A DNA stretch of 64,000 nucleotides, from contig JAAEQC010000207.1 in NCBI GenBank assembly GCA_024231905.1, forward strand, positions 18,582-82,581. Reading direction: 5' to 3'. Under the pieces are notes generated by a model, which was not told the DNA's origin, ran no database searches, and saw nothing but the letters and a program-made list of their open reading frames with translations. The stretch is from a bacterium. Lineage in GTDB: Bacteria > Krumholzibacteriota > Krumholzibacteriia > LZORAL124-64-63. Positions 55,567 through 64,000 of the stretch are shown here, one piece after another. The stretch's first letter is position 1. Each line of letters opens with the position of its first letter. The position numbers were made by a program, and so were the translations under genes.

Positions 55567-58500
55567 ATGCGTTCCAGTCGCCTTCTCATCGCTCTGAGCT
55601 TCGTCGCGGCCATGGTCGTCGTCGGCGTCGCGGTTCAAGAGAATCCCGACCACCAGCCCGGTCTGGACAGGTCCGGCGGCGCTCCGGCGCGGCCCGAGGC
55701 ACCGCCCAGCATCCGCTCCGCCCACCACCAGGAAGGAGGACCCGACGCCCGGCGCGCCTTCGAGTTGCAGCGGACCGTCGACCCGGCCACCGGCCAGTTG
55801 CCGGAGAACATCTTCCTGCGTGAGCAGCGGTTCGCCGAGTCCCTGCCGGTCCGGGACAATCCCGTGTCCATGGATCACGCCAAGGCCGGCAACCTGAGCG
55901 GCTGGCTCTACCGCGGACCCTACAACCTGGGTGGACGCACCCGCGCCTTTGCCCTCGACCTCTCCGACGGCACCTACCAGACCTTCCTGGCCGGCGGCGT
56001 CTCCGGCGGCATGTGGCGCACGGTGAACGAGGGCGCCAGCTGGGCCATGGTCACCGGTTCGAGCCAACTGCACAGCGTTTCGACCGTGGCCCAGGATACC
56101 CGCCCCGGCAGCCGCAACGTCTGGTACTACGGGACCGGTGAGATCAGCGGCAACTCCGCCTGGGGCGGCGGCAACTCGTCCTACCGCGGCGACGGCGTCT
56201 TCAAGAGCACCGACTCGGGCGCGACCTGGTCGCTGCTGCCGGCGACGAGCGGTGCCAATCCCGAGGCCTTCAGCGATCCCTGGCAGTACGTGAACCGCGT
56301 GGCCGTCGACGCCAGCAACCCCGTCGAGGACGAGGTGTATGCCGCCACCTACGGACTGATCCAGCGCTCGACGGACGGCGGAGCCACCTGGAACATCGTC
56401 CTCGGATCGTTCAGTCCCTGGTCCACCTACACCGACGTGGTCGTCTCGCCCTCGGGCGTCGTCTACGCCAGCCTGAGCACCGGCGGCACCGACGCCGGCG
56501 TCTTCCGCTCCACCGACGGCGTCGTCTGGACGAACATCACACCGCCCGGCATGACCAACCACCGCCGGGTCATCCTGGCCATGGCTCCGTCCGACGAGGA
56601 CATCGTGTACGCGTACGTGGCCAACAACAACGGCACCGCCAACGCGGGCTTCTTCCGTTACGACTATCTCTCCGGTGACGGCTCCGGCGCCGGCGGCGTC
56701 TGGCAGGACCGCTCGGCCGCCATGAATACGTCGCTGCCCGGGGGCTACTACGGCTCCTACGTCGTCAACACCCAGGGCAGCTATTGCATGAGCCTGGCCG
56801 TGAAGCCCGACGATCCGAACACGGTCTTCCTGGGCGGCGTCGAGCTGACCCGATCGACCGACGGTTTCGCCACCGCCCTCAACACCACCTGGATGGGCGG
56901 CTGGACCTACAACAACCACCACGCCGACCAGCACGAGATGTTCTTCCTGCCCGGCTCCAGCAACATCGCCTACACGGGCAGCGACGGCGGCGTCCACAAG
57001 ACCCTCGACACGGGTGCCGGCTCCGTGAGCTGGATCTCCCTGAACAACGGCTACAACACGTCGCAGTTCTACACGGTCCAGCTCGACGAGTTCACCCCCG
57101 GCAACGACGTCGTCATGGGCGGCACCCAGGACAACGGCACCCAGTGGACCAACGCGGTGAACCCCACCGGCAACTGGATCGAGCAGTGGGGCGGCGACGG
57201 CAGCTTCGGCGCCGTGGTCAACACGAGCTGGGCCGTGGCCGAGTACTACTTCTCGTCCCAGAACGGTCGCGTCTACTACGAGGGACTCGACGCCGCGGGC
57301 AACTGGTACGACTGGACCCGCATCGATCCGACCGGGGCCGCCGACTACCTCTTCATCAACCCGTTCATTCTCGACCCCAACGACGACAACATGATGTACG
57401 TCGCCACCAGCAACGGCGTGTGGCGCAACTCCGACCTGCGGGACCTGCGGGCCACGAACCTGTACTCGAATGCGACCCAGACCCTGCACTGGACCCAGTT
57501 GACGACCACGCCGGCCCTCGACCCCATCACCGCCCTGGCGGTCACTCGCGCCGGCGCCCGCACCCTCTACTACGGTACCGAGAGCGGCGGGCTCTACCGC
57601 GTGGACAACTCCCACACGGCGCCCGGCGGCACGGTTCCGGTCGGATTGACCTCACCGTCCACCGGCTACGTGTCGAGCATCGCCATCGATCCCTGGAACG
57701 ACCTGAATATCCTGGTCTCCTTCTCCAACTACAACGTCCAGAGCATCTGGCACAGCACCAACGGCGGCGCCACCTGGACCGACGTGGAAGCCAACCTGGC
57801 CGGCACGGACGGACCCTCGGTGCGCTCGGTGCGCATCGTCCAGCGGGCCGGCTACGAGATCTGGTTCTGCGGCACGAGCGTCGGCCTGTACTCGCGGCTC
57901 CCGAGCGATCCCGAGTGGGCCCGCGAGGCCGACGACATGATCGGCACCGTCGTGGTGGACGACATCGTCTCCCGTGACGCCGACGGCATCGTGGCGGTCG
58001 GCACCCACGGCCACGGTATCTACAGCATCCAGATTCCCGAAGGCGTCGTGGCCAACGAGGTCGTGCGTCTGGGCGGCGCCCAGCGCAGCGACCAGGGCGT
58101 GACCATCACCTGGGAAACCAGCTCCGCACTCCGTGACCATCTCGCCTACGTCTACCGCGAGGAACGGGGCCACGTGCGCGAACCGGTCAACGTGACGCCC
58201 CTGCCCGGCGACCGCGACCGTGTCATCGACCGGAACCCGCCGGCCGGCGAGACCGACTACCACCTGAAGATGGTCAGCCCCGGCGGCGACGAGACCTGGT
58301 ACGGCCCCGTGACCGTGTCGGGCGCCGGAGCCGGCACCGTGTTCTCCATGTCCGCACCGGCCCCGAACCCGTTCCGGGGTGAATCGTCGCTGGCATTCAA
58401 TCTGCCCCGCGGCGGCAAGGTCAACGTCGGCATCTACAACGTGCGGGGCCGCCTGGTGCGCACGCTGGCGAACGATGTGTTGACCGAGGGTCCCAACGTC

Positions 58501-58614
58501 GCCATCTGGGACGGCAGGACTGACACCGGCAACCGCGCCGCCTCCGGCATCTACTACGCCAAGATCCAGTACGGCACCGAGGTCAGGAGCCAGAAGCTGG
58601 TGTTGATGAAGTAG
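55567..58614 (+). CDS. Large secreted BNR-repeat (sialidase/VPS10-like) protein with sorting domain
   Basis: 1015 aa. Signal peptide/anchor ~1-24. Residues ~120-830 form one or two BNR beta-propellers with Asp-box-like motifs: 'WRTVNEGASWAMVT', 'FKSTDSGATWSLLP', 'QRSTDGGATWNIVL', 'FRSTDGVVWTNI', 'WHSTNGGATWTDV'. Such repeats occur in sialidases, photosystem assembly and sortilin-like proteins; the sialidase Arg triad was not identified. A Fn3-like region precedes the C-terminal FlgD-like module ('APNPFRGESSLAFNLPRGG' to 'SGIYYAKIQYG'). AAGGGGG lies before ATG 55567. Probably surface-exposed. Close relatives in this group are large gene families. Confidence 0.88.
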   Translation: MRSSRLLIALSFVAAMVVVGVAVQENPDHQPGLDRSGGAPARPEAPPSIRSAHHQEGGPDARRAFELQRTVDPATGQLPENIFLREQRFAESLPVRDNPVSMDHAKAGNLSGWLYRGPYNLGGRTRAFALDLSDGTYQTFLAGGVSGGMWRTVNEGASWAMVTGSSQLHSVSTVAQDTRPGSRNVWYYGTGEISGNSAWGGGNSSYRGDGVFKSTDSGATWSLLPATSGANPEAFSDPWQYVNRVAVDASNPVEDEVYAATYGLIQRSTDGGATWNIVLGSFSPWSTYTDVVVSPSGVVYASLSTGGTDAGVFRSTDGVVWTNITPPGMTNHRRVILAMAPSDEDIVYAYVANNNGTANAGFFRYDYLSGDGSGAGGVWQDRSAAMNTSLPGGYYGSYVVNTQGSYCMSLAVKPDDPNTVFLGGVELTRSTDGFATALNTTWMGGWTYNNHHADQHEMFFLPGSSNIAYTGSDGGVHKTLDTGAGSVSWISLNNGYNTSQFYTVQLDEFTPGNDVVMGGTQDNGTQWTNAVNPTGNWIEQWGGDGSFGAVVNTSWAVAEYYFSSQNGRVYYEGLDAAGNWYDWTRIDPTGAADYLFINPFILDPNDDNMMYVATSNGVWRNSDLRDLRATNLYSNATQTLHWTQLTTTPALDPITALAVTRAGARTLYYGTESGGLYRVDNSHTAPGGTVPVGLTSPSTGYVSSIAIDPWNDLNILVSFSNYNVQSIWHSTNGGATWTDVEANLAGTDGPSVRSVRIVQRAGYEIWFCGTSVGLYSRLPSDPEWAREADDMIGTVVVDDIVSRDADGIVAVGTHGHGIYSIQIPEGVVANEVVRLGGAQRSDQGVTITWETSSALRDHLAYVYREERGHVREPVNVTPLPGDRDRVIDRNPPAGETDYHLKMVSPGGDETWYGPVTVSGAGAGTVFSMSAPAPNPFRGESSLAFNLPRGGKVNVGIYNVRGRLVRTLANDVLTEGPNVAIWDGRTDTGNRAASGIYYAKIQYGTEVRSQKLVLMK

Positions 58615-58635
58615 AACCACAGTCCGCGAAAAAAC

Positions 58636-58674
58636 CGCACCCGGTCTCCCCCTTCGCGGCGGAGGCCGGGTGCG
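58636..58674. terminator. Hairpin after the BNR gene
   Basis: CGCACCCGG (58636-58644) pairs exactly with CCGGGTGCG (58666-58674), extended by an imperfect TCTCC/GGAGG stem. AAAAAA lies on the 5' side, so the T-tract would serve a minus-strand transcript; on the plus strand it is a hairpin without U-tract like several others here. Confidence 0.5.
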
Positions 58675-58700
58675 ATGCTGTGTGAGGGCCGGGACCGGGT

Positions 58701-58730
58701 TTACTTCCAGCCTCGAAACATGCTTAGATT
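58701..58730 (+). promoter_or_regulatory. Sigma70-like promoter of the TlpA-like gene
   Basis: TTACTT (58701-58706), 18 nt, TAGATT (58725-58730). The ATG follows 48 nt later. Spacing matches three other candidate promoters in the window. Confidence 0.45.
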
Positions 58731-58777
58731 GGGCCCGTGAGTCCTCGGCCTTCCGACCTCAACCGCGGAGTCCATCC

Positions 58778-59326
58778 ATGAAGCGCCTCATCCTCCTGCC
58801 CATCGCTCTGCTCTGCCTCCTGGCGGCCTGCGCCGGCTCCCACTCGGGCGACGACCTGGCCGAGGTGGCCGAGTCCACCCTGATCCATGCAGACGACGCG
58901 GCCCCCGACTTCACCCTACTCACCGTCGGCCGCGGCGCTTTCACCCTTTCCGAACACAACGGCAAGGTGGTCCTGGTGAACTTCTTCGCCACCTGGTGTC
59001 CGCCCTGCAGGGCCGAGATGCCCCACCTCCGGGACCGCATTCAGAAGCGGTTCGGCGGCGGGGATTTCGTCCTGGTGTCGGTGGCCCGGGAGGAAGGCGC
59101 GGACGACGTAGCGCCCTTCATGAAGAAATACGGCGCCCGGTGGATCTTCGCCCTGGACGAGAAGCGCGAGGCCTTCGCCCGCTACGCCACGGCCTACATC
59201 CCCCGCAACTTCGTCGTCGACCGTCACGGCAAGGTGATCTACCAGAGTCAGGGGTTCGAGGAGGAGGAGTTCGCGGAGATGGAGCAGGTCATCGCCGCGG
59301 CGCTGGGGGACGCACACCGCGAGTAA
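58778..59326 (+). CDS. TlpA/ResA-like thioredoxin lipoprotein
   Basis: 182 aa. Lipobox 'LLCLLAAC' (Cys18). Thioredoxin fold of the AhpC/TSA-TlpA group: 'APDFTLLTVGRGAFTLSEHNGKVVLVNFFATWCPPC', redox motif C74-P-P-C77, and cis-Pro block 'AYIPRNFVVDRHG'. It should reduce or isomerise disulfides of exported proteins, for example in cytochrome c maturation, from its membrane anchor. The start at 58778 begins a clean signal. Stand-alone; converges on the GAF gene with an 8-bp gap. Confidence 0.9.
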   Translation: MKRLILLPIALLCLLAACAGSHSGDDLAEVAESTLIHADDAAPDFTLLTVGRGAFTLSEHNGKVVLVNFFATWCPPCRAEMPHLRDRIQKRFGGGDFVLVSVAREEGADDVAPFMKKYGARWIFALDEKREAFARYATAYIPRNFVVDRHGKVIYQSQGFEEEEFAEMEQVIAAALGDAHRE

Positions 59327-59334
59327 AGTCCCCC

Positions 59335-59919
59335 TCACACAGCCTTCAACACCAGCACCGTCCGGTCGTCCGCCGGCCGCACGTCGGTCTCTGCCAGGGG
59401 ATCGGTGACGTGGATCAACTCGTCGGCAATCTCCTGGGTCGAACTGTCGGCCAGCCGGCCGTAGAGGCGCGCGTTCTCCAGGGCGGTGGCCACGTGGGAA
59501 GCCAAAGCCGTCAGCAGGCGTTCGTGCTCGGCGGTGAAGCTGTCGGGTTCGAGGCTCTCCAGGTCCAGGACGCCCACGCGCACGGGCCGGCGCTCGAGGG
59601 CCGCGGTGCCGGTCAGGCCCTCGCCCAGGGCGAACTCCCCCTCTTGCACCACGTGACGCCCCGACTTCAGGGAATAACTGTGCGCCAGGACCTGCTTCCG
59701 TTCGTTCCAGAGCATGACGCAGAAGAGGTGGGAGTCGACCAGTTCGCTCACCCGGCGGGCGATTTTCTGGAAGACCCGGTCCAGATCGAGACTGGAGTTG
59801 AGATCGGCGGCGGCTTCGGCCAGGAAACCCAGGTGGTCGATGACGCCGCCCGTGTCCGTCCGAACCCCGTCCCGGGAACCGGTTCGCCGGTTGCCGCACT
59901 CGTGGATTGACGGGTTCAT
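59335..59919 (-). CDS. GAF-domain protein
   Basis: 194 aa. Residues ~25-165 form one GAF domain: 'LDLDRVFQKIARRVSELVDSHLFCVMLWNE', 'GEGLTGTAALERRPVRVGVL', 'LLTALASHVATALENARLYG'. There is no attached kinase, cyclase or HTH, so it is a single-domain sensor that may act on a partner. The C-terminal ~30 residues are unassigned. ATG 59919 is preceded by GGGGAGG; an in-frame start 75 nt upstream lacks SD. Monocistronic. Ligand not predictable. Confidence 0.85.
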   Translation of the reverse strand: MNPSIHECGNRRTGSRDGVRTDTGGVIDHLGFLAEAAADLNSSLDLDRVFQKIARRVSELVDSHLFCVMLWNERKQVLAHSYSLKSGRHVVQEGEFALGEGLTGTAALERRPVRVGVLDLESLEPDSFTAEHERLLTALASHVATALENARLYGRLADSSTQEIADELIHVTDPLAETDVRPADDRTVLVLKAV

Positions 59920-60047
59920 CTCGCTGGCCTCCCCCTGCCCACGTCGTTTGGGGTGCGGTTCGGCCGGCGACTGACCCCGCCTATACAAAACCACAATAGT
60001 CGGGTTTTACAGGGGGTCGCGGGAACGGTTGCGGCGAAGGCAGCAGA

Positions 60048-61427
60048 TCAGTAGCCGAGGGCTTTGAGTCCCGCCTTCTCTTCGTCCGTGAGCACGGCTT
60101 CGCCGCCCTCGAGAGTGAGCCCCGCGCGGAAGGCTTCATTGGCCAGGGATTGGATCTCGAGCAATTCGAGCAGACGCTCCACGCGCCCCGGCTCGGACTC
60201 GGCCAGGTTCACGCGTTCGTCCGGGTCCGCTTCCAGATCGTAGAGTTCGAGGCGGTCGCGGCCACGATCGTCGATGAGCTTCCACTTGCCGTCCTGGACC
60301 ACGTTCATGTCCACGCTGTCCAGCAATTCCTCCACGTAGAGATGGCGCGTCTGCCCCTGGCCCACGAACCAGTCGTACAGGTCGCCGGACTGGTGCTCGT
60401 TGGGCTCGGCCAGGCCGTAGGCGTTGGCCAGCAGGCCGTACACGTCCAGGGTGGGCACGGGCTCGCTCACCCGGAGCCCCGGCGGCGTGATACCGGGCCA
60501 GCGCACGATCAGGGGCACGTGCACCTGCTCCTCGTACACCAGGTGGCCATGGCTGCGGTAATCCTCGTGGTCCCACAGTCCCTCGCCGTGGTCGGCGGAG
60601 ATGATGACCATGGTGTCGTCGGCCAGACCCAGTTCCGCCAGGGTGTCGAGGACGTCGCCGATGTGCAGGTCCACGTAGGCGATCTCCGAGTCGTAGAGGT
60701 GGATGATGTCGCGTTCCACCTGGGCCTGGGACTTCTTCTCCTTGGCCTTGTCCCATTTTTTCAGGAAGTGGCGGGCGCCGCGGGGGGCGCGGGTCATGGG
60801 TTCGCCGAAGGCCAGGTCGCGGTGGGCCATGTAGGGGTCGTGGGGATCCACGTAGAGAGCGAAGAGGAACCAGGGCTGGTCCGTGGGTCGCTCGTCCCGG
60901 AACCACTCCATGATGCGCGCATTCATCTCCCGGGCGCCGGTGACCTTCTCCTGGTCGCCGCGATAGCCCGTGCGGGCGGGCGGATGGTCGTAGATGTCGA
61001 AGCCGCGGCCGAAGCCCAGACCGCCGGCGATGTTGTCGTTGGCGTAGATGCCCGCCGTATGGAAACCCTGGGCCTTGAAGCGTTCGGGCAGGGTCGTCAG
61101 GCCCTCGTCGATGAAGCCATCGCGATTCTCGCAGCCGTGGACCGAGGGCAGCATGCCCGTGAAGTAGGAGGCGAAGGAAGCCCGGGTCCAGGAACTGGGA
61201 GTCTTGGCCTGCTCGAAGGTGACGCCGGTAGCGGCAAAGCTCTCCATATGGGGCGTATTGGGACGCCGGTAGCCATAGAGGGCCATGTGATCGGCGCGGA
61301 TGGTGTCGATGTAGATGAGCAGGACGTTCTTCGGCGCGTCCGGCCGGTCAGGGCGGTCGGAGCCGCCGCCGCAGCCGGTCAGGAAAGTGATCAGGAGCAG
61401 AAACGTCGTGGTGCGCAGGGCCGTCAT
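60048..61427 (-). CDS. Sulfatase-fold lipoprotein (alkaline phosphatase superfamily)
   Basis: 459 aa. Lipobox 'FLTGC' (Cys19). Alkaline-phosphatase superfamily fold: 'NVLLIYIDTIRADHMALYGY' (metal Asp), 'TPSSWTRASFASYFTG' (nucleophile region), 'DPHDPY', 'VIISADHGEGLWDHEDYRSHGHLVYEE' (metal Asp-His). The Cys (or Ser) of the CxPxR formylglycine motif is missing; a Thr/Ser occupies the nucleophile area, as in phosphodiesterase or phosphoethanolamine-transferase relatives. It ends in 'GLKALGY', a tail common to this subgroup. GGAGA before ATG 61427. Function may be phosphate- rather than sulfate-ester hydrolysis. Confidence 0.85.
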   Translation of the reverse strand: MTALRTTTFLLLITFLTGCGGGSDRPDRPDAPKNVLLIYIDTIRADHMALYGYRRPNTPHMESFAATGVTFEQAKTPSSWTRASFASYFTGMLPSVHGCENRDGFIDEGLTTLPERFKAQGFHTAGIYANDNIAGGLGFGRGFDIYDHPPARTGYRGDQEKVTGAREMNARIMEWFRDERPTDQPWFLFALYVDPHDPYMAHRDLAFGEPMTRAPRGARHFLKKWDKAKEKKSQAQVERDIIHLYDSEIAYVDLHIGDVLDTLAELGLADDTMVIISADHGEGLWDHEDYRSHGHLVYEEQVHVPLIVRWPGITPPGLRVSEPVPTLDVYGLLANAYGLAEPNEHQSGDLYDWFVGQGQTRHLYVEELLDSVDMNVVQDGKWKLIDDRGRDRLELYDLEADPDERVNLAESEPGRVERLLELLEIQSLANEAFRAGLTLEGGEAVLTDEEKAGLKALGY

Positions 61428-61569
61428 GGTCTTCTCCAGGGTTGGGACTGCCTCCCAATCTAACAAACGGAGCCCTCCACGTCATGGACCGCAACTCCAC
61501 CGTTCCGCTCAAGCCGCCGTGAATCGGGTCGAAAAACCGGAGAGAACCCTACCCGGAGGAGACTGGACC

Positions 61570-62505
61570 GTGCAGCTCATCACCCGCTCGGATTTCGACG
61601 GACTCGTCTGCGCCGCCATGCTCGTGGAAGCGGGTATCGTGGATTCCTACAACTTCGTCCACCCGAAGGACCTGCAGGACGGGTTGATCGAGGTCACGGA
61701 GAACGACGTCCTGGCCAACGTGCCCTACGTGCCCGGCTGCGGCCTGTGGTTCGACCACCACTCCAGCGAACAGGAGCGCCTGGCGCTCATGGAAGAGTTC
61801 GAGTTCGAGGGACGGAGTGAGATCCGCCCCAGCTGCGCGCGGGTGATCTACGATTATTTCGGCGGGCCGGACACCTTCTCCCAGTTCGACGCCAACGGCC
61901 TCCTGGCCGCCGTCGACAAGTCCGACAGCGGACAGCACGGCACCGAGGACATCCTCCGCCCTACGGGCTGGATGATGCTCTCGTTCATCATGGACCCCCG
62001 CACGGGCCTGGGTTACCACAAGAACTACCGCATCTCCAACTACACCCTCATGAAGGACCTCATCCAGTACTGCCGGACCATGAACGCCGACGAGATCCTC
62101 GCCCTGCCCGACGTGCAGGAGCGCATCGAACGGTACTGGGAGCAGGAGAAGGCCTACGAGCAGATGATCCGCCGCAATTCGCAGGTGGAGGACAACGTCC
62201 TGATCATCGACCTGCTGGACGTGGACGAAATCCTCGTGGGCAACCGCTTCAAGGAGTACGCGCTCTTCCCCAAGGCCACGGTCTCCATGCGCATCATCTG
62301 GGGTCTGCGCCGGGAGAAGGTCGTCTTCAACTGCGGCCACAGCATCATCAGCCGCAAGAGTCCGGTGAACATCGGCTCACTCATGCTGAAGTACGGCGGC
62401 GGCGGGCACACACGGGTGGGGACGTGCCAGGTGGAGCCGTCGGAGTGGAAGATGGTGCGGCACGAGTTGATTACTGCTTTGAAGGAGACGCCGGTGTTGG
62501 TCTAG
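61570..62505 (+). CDS. DHH-family phosphoesterase
   Basis: 311 aa from GTG 61570 with GGAGGAG upstream. N-terminal Asp/His motifs: 'RSDFDGLVCAAML' (first Asp pair), 'LWFDHHSS' (DHH) near residue 63, and 'VDKSDSG'. The C-terminal DHHA1 part ends with 'MLKYGGGGHTRVGTCQV' (GGGH). Relatives degrade oligoribonucleotides, c-di-AMP breakdown products or inorganic polyphosphate. It lacks the membrane and PAS parts of GdpP and is somewhat short for RecJ. Soluble. Divergent from the sulfatase-fold gene. Substrate unassigned. Confidence 0.88.
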   Translation: MQLITRSDFDGLVCAAMLVEAGIVDSYNFVHPKDLQDGLIEVTENDVLANVPYVPGCGLWFDHHSSEQERLALMEEFEFEGRSEIRPSCARVIYDYFGGPDTFSQFDANGLLAAVDKSDSGQHGTEDILRPTGWMMLSFIMDPRTGLGYHKNYRISNYTLMKDLIQYCRTMNADEILALPDVQERIERYWEQEKAYEQMIRRNSQVEDNVLIIDLLDVDEILVGNRFKEYALFPKATVSMRIIWGLRREKVVFNCGHSIISRKSPVNIGSLMLKYGGGGHTRVGTCQVEPSEWKMVRHELITALKETPVLV

Positions 62506-62527
62506 TCGACGACGACGCCACGAAATC

Positions 62528-62566
62528 GCGGGCCGGGAACTCGAGGGTCCCCGGCCCGCTTCCTTT
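62528..62566 (+). terminator. Terminator of the DHH gene
   Basis: GCGGGCCGGG (62528-62537) pairs with CCCGGCCCGC (62550-62559), 12-nt loop, followed by TTCCTTT. It lies 22 bp past the stop, before the convergent PPC-domain gene. Confidence 0.65.
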
Positions 62567-62583
62567 CCCGGTCCTACCGGAGG

Positions 62584-64000
62584 TCACTTCACAAGCGTCA
62601 TCTTCCGCGCCGCCCTGAAGTCCTCCGACTCCACCACGTAGAGGTACACGCCGGACGTGACCTGGCGGCCGGCGCTGTCGCGCCCGTCCCAGATCGCCGT
62701 CTGCCGGCCCGCCGTCACGGTCTCGTCCACGAGGACCCGCACGAGCTGGCCTCGCGTGTTGTAGATCCTCAACTGGACCGTGCTCGTCCTGGGCACGTCG
62801 TAGGAGATCTTCGTGGACGGGTTGAACGGATTCGGCTCGTTGCCCTTCAGGCTCCAAACCAGGGGTACGTCCTGCTTCTCGACGCCCGAGTCGCTGGCGC
62901 CCAGACCGCCGCTGACGGTCAGGGTGTAGCTGCTCGTGGCGCCGTTGTAGCCGTCGACCCGCAGGTAGTAGCGGCCCGGCGAGGCGGCGTAGGTGCCCGC
63001 CTCCGGGTTGCTGGTGGTGTAGCCGCGGTCGACCTGGGTCACGGACGAATCGTACAGGAACCAGTCCAGGTCCGCGCTGCCGCCGATGGCCACGCTGATG
63101 CTGATGGTCCCGGAAGTCGTCACGTCGAACCAGTACCAGTCATCGTCCGAACTCGAGGCGATGGCGCCGGTGACCGCCACGCCCTCGCCCACCGGACCGT
63201 TGGCCGTACCCGAATCGGCGTTGGGTTCGGTTTCGGCGGTGATGGCCGTGCCACCGCTGCCGCCGCCCTCGGTGACGCTGACGTCGTCGAAGGCCATGCC
63301 GTCGGTGGTGGCCATGTAGTTGTCGTACTGCTGGAACTTCACCACGAACGTGCCGGTGAGCGACAGGCCGTTGGCCGACGCCAGGGCGTCCACGTCCAGG
63401 TTCCACTCGCGCCAGACGTTGTTGGTGTAGCTGGCGCCGTTCAGGTCCTGGACCTTGGTGAACGAGGAACCGCCGTCGTCGGAGAAGTACACGCCGTCAG
63501 CCGTGTGTGTCTCGTCGGAGAAGTCCTTCCACCAGAAATCCAGATCGACCTGGCTCAGGCCGGACAGGTCCACGTGCAGCCAACCCTCGTTGGTGCTGTA
63601 GGTGCCGTTGGACGAGCAGTCCATGGTCAGGTGGTAACTCCCCGAGTGGGGCGTGTTGGCCGTGGTGACCTGGATGCGACCGTTGGCATTGCTGGCAGTG
63701 GTCCAGTACTGGTCCACGGAGCCGCCCTCGAAGCCCGTCGTGTAGGGCACGGTGGCGTAATCGCCGCCCGACGGTACGTCGATGGTGAAGTTGCCGTCGC
63801 TGGTGTCCTGGGCCGTGCCGCCCGTGACCCGCACGCGGCCCTGGGTGGTGGCGCTGCTGGGCACCGTCCAGCCGTAGGAGCCGTCGTTGGTCGTCGACGA
63901 GGTGATGGCGTTCCAGGTGGAACCGCCGTTCACCGAGTAGTCGATGGCCACGGTGCTGATGCTGCCGGTGCTGCCCCAGGTGATGGTCCAGACGTTGGCC
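62584..64000 (-). CDS. Secreted PPC-domain protein with FlgD-like sorting module, partial at right edge
   Basis: The C-terminal ~472 residues are visible; the frame is still open at 64000, so the protein is longer. Visible order: an Ig-like repeat region ('WTITWGSTGSISTVAIDYSVNGG'), a MAM/jelly-roll-like segment ('YTTGFEGGSVDQYWTTASN', ending 'GMAFDDVSV'), a bacterial pre-peptidase C-terminal (PPC) domain ('DDWYWFDVTTSGTISISV', 'GRYYLRVDGYNG') and the FlgD-like Ig module from 'EPNPFNPSTKISYDV' to 'ARKMTLVK'. PPC domains usually accompany secreted peptidases, so the missing N-terminus may be one. It shares the sorting module with three other proteins in the window. Confidence 0.85.
   Translation of the reverse strand, partial: ANVWTITWGSTGSISTVAIDYSVNGGSTWNAITSSTTNDGSYGWTVPSSATTQGRVRVTGGTAQDTSDGNFTIDVPSGGDYATVPYTTGFEGGSVDQYWTTASNANGRIQVTTANTPHSGSYHLTMDCSSNGTYSTNEGWLHVDLSGLSQVDLDFWWKDFSDETHTADGVYFSDDGGSSFTKVQDLNGASYTNNVWREWNLDVDALASANGLSLTGTFVVKFQQYDNYMATTDGMAFDDVSVTEGGGSGGTAITAETEPNADSGTANGPVGEGVAVTGAIASSSDDDWYWFDVTTSGTISISVAIGGSADLDWFLYDSSVTQVDRGYTTSNPEAGTYAASPGRYYLRVDGYNGATSSYTLTVSGGLGASDSGVEKQDVPLVWSLKGNEPNPFNPSTKISYDVPRTSTVQLRIYNTRGQLVRVLVDETVTAGRQTAIWDGRDSAGRQVTSGVYLYVVESEDFRAARKMTLVK

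Noticed and set aside
55549..57615. 688-codon antisense frame opposite the BNR-repeat gene
   Set aside because: Shadow of the GC-rich coding strand with no recognisable domain, no start signal and no signal peptide.
1..64000. CRISPR arrays, rRNA, insertion sequences
   Set aside because: No regularly spaced repeats, no rRNA-like conserved stretches and no transposase-like protein were found anywhere in the window.

Overview
High-GC bacterial chromosome segment (about two thirds G+C by eye) with roughly 55 protein genes, short intergenic gaps, no rRNA, tRNA or CRISPR, and no clear prophage or insertion sequence. Several long secreted proteins end in a FlgD-like immunoglobulin domain opened by an 'NPFNP'-type motif (M6 protease, 303-aa protein, BNR-repeat protein, right-edge PPC protein). 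Together with many small lipoproteins and the DNA style, this suggests an uncultured lineage of the FCB/Eisenbacteria/Krumholzibacteriota kind. That placement is inference; no marker gene here fixes the taxonomy.

Layout. 1-14.3 kb: a CadC/TolB-like regulator (cut by the left edge), a TolB-type propeller, an M6 metalloprotease, a ferredoxin-type protein divergent from an acyl-CoA-synthetase-like protein, a BlaI/BlaR1-type pair whose receptor carries ExbD/TolR-like domains, and a run of small exported proteins. 14.3-23.3 kb: translesion polymerase DnaE2 carrying an in-frame palindromic insertion, a propeller lipoprotein, a patatin phospholipase, a broken lipoprotein/beta-helix gene, an outer-membrane barrel and a metallophosphoesterase. 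23.3-33.2 kb: envelope glycan region with a membrane acyltransferase, processive GT2, a paired half-size EamA/SMR flippase, WbqC, a four-gene operon (polyprenyl-P GT2, NeuD/PglD acyltransferase, MaoC hydratase, CitE-like lyase) and a GT-C-like membrane protein. 33.3-42.6 kb: lipoproteins, an HExxH protein, an ECF sigma/anti-sigma/DUF4097 operon, a LOG protein, a DUF2339 protein and a MarR regulator. 42.8-48.5 kb: an outer-membrane protein, an FCP1-like phosphatase, a DUF222/HNH nuclease and the SOS mutagenesis operon lexA-imuA-imuB, with an SOS box inside the lexA promoter. 49-64 kb: a malic enzyme fused to an RsbRD-like domain, a tandem kinase-fold protein, a DASS transporter with a CBS protein, a 1015-aa BNR protein, a TlpA-like thioredoxin, GAF, sulfatase-fold and DHH proteins, and a PPC-domain secreted protein cut by the right edge.

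Most unusual observation: two copies of one palindromic element, at 15047-15148 inside dnaE2 and at 45236-45345 at the imuB/HNH convergence. They share a conserved loop core, but each has its own unrelated 28-29 bp near-perfect inverted-repeat arms. Both touch coding sequence of the SOS mutagenesis genes, and the dnaE2 copy is exactly 34 codons long and read through. Other notable items are the BlaR1-ExbD receptor, the malic enzyme-RsbRD fusion, the duplicated kinase-fold protein, an acyl-CoA-synthetase-like protein lacking both signature lysines, and two genes that seem to need a CTG (or other rare) start codon.
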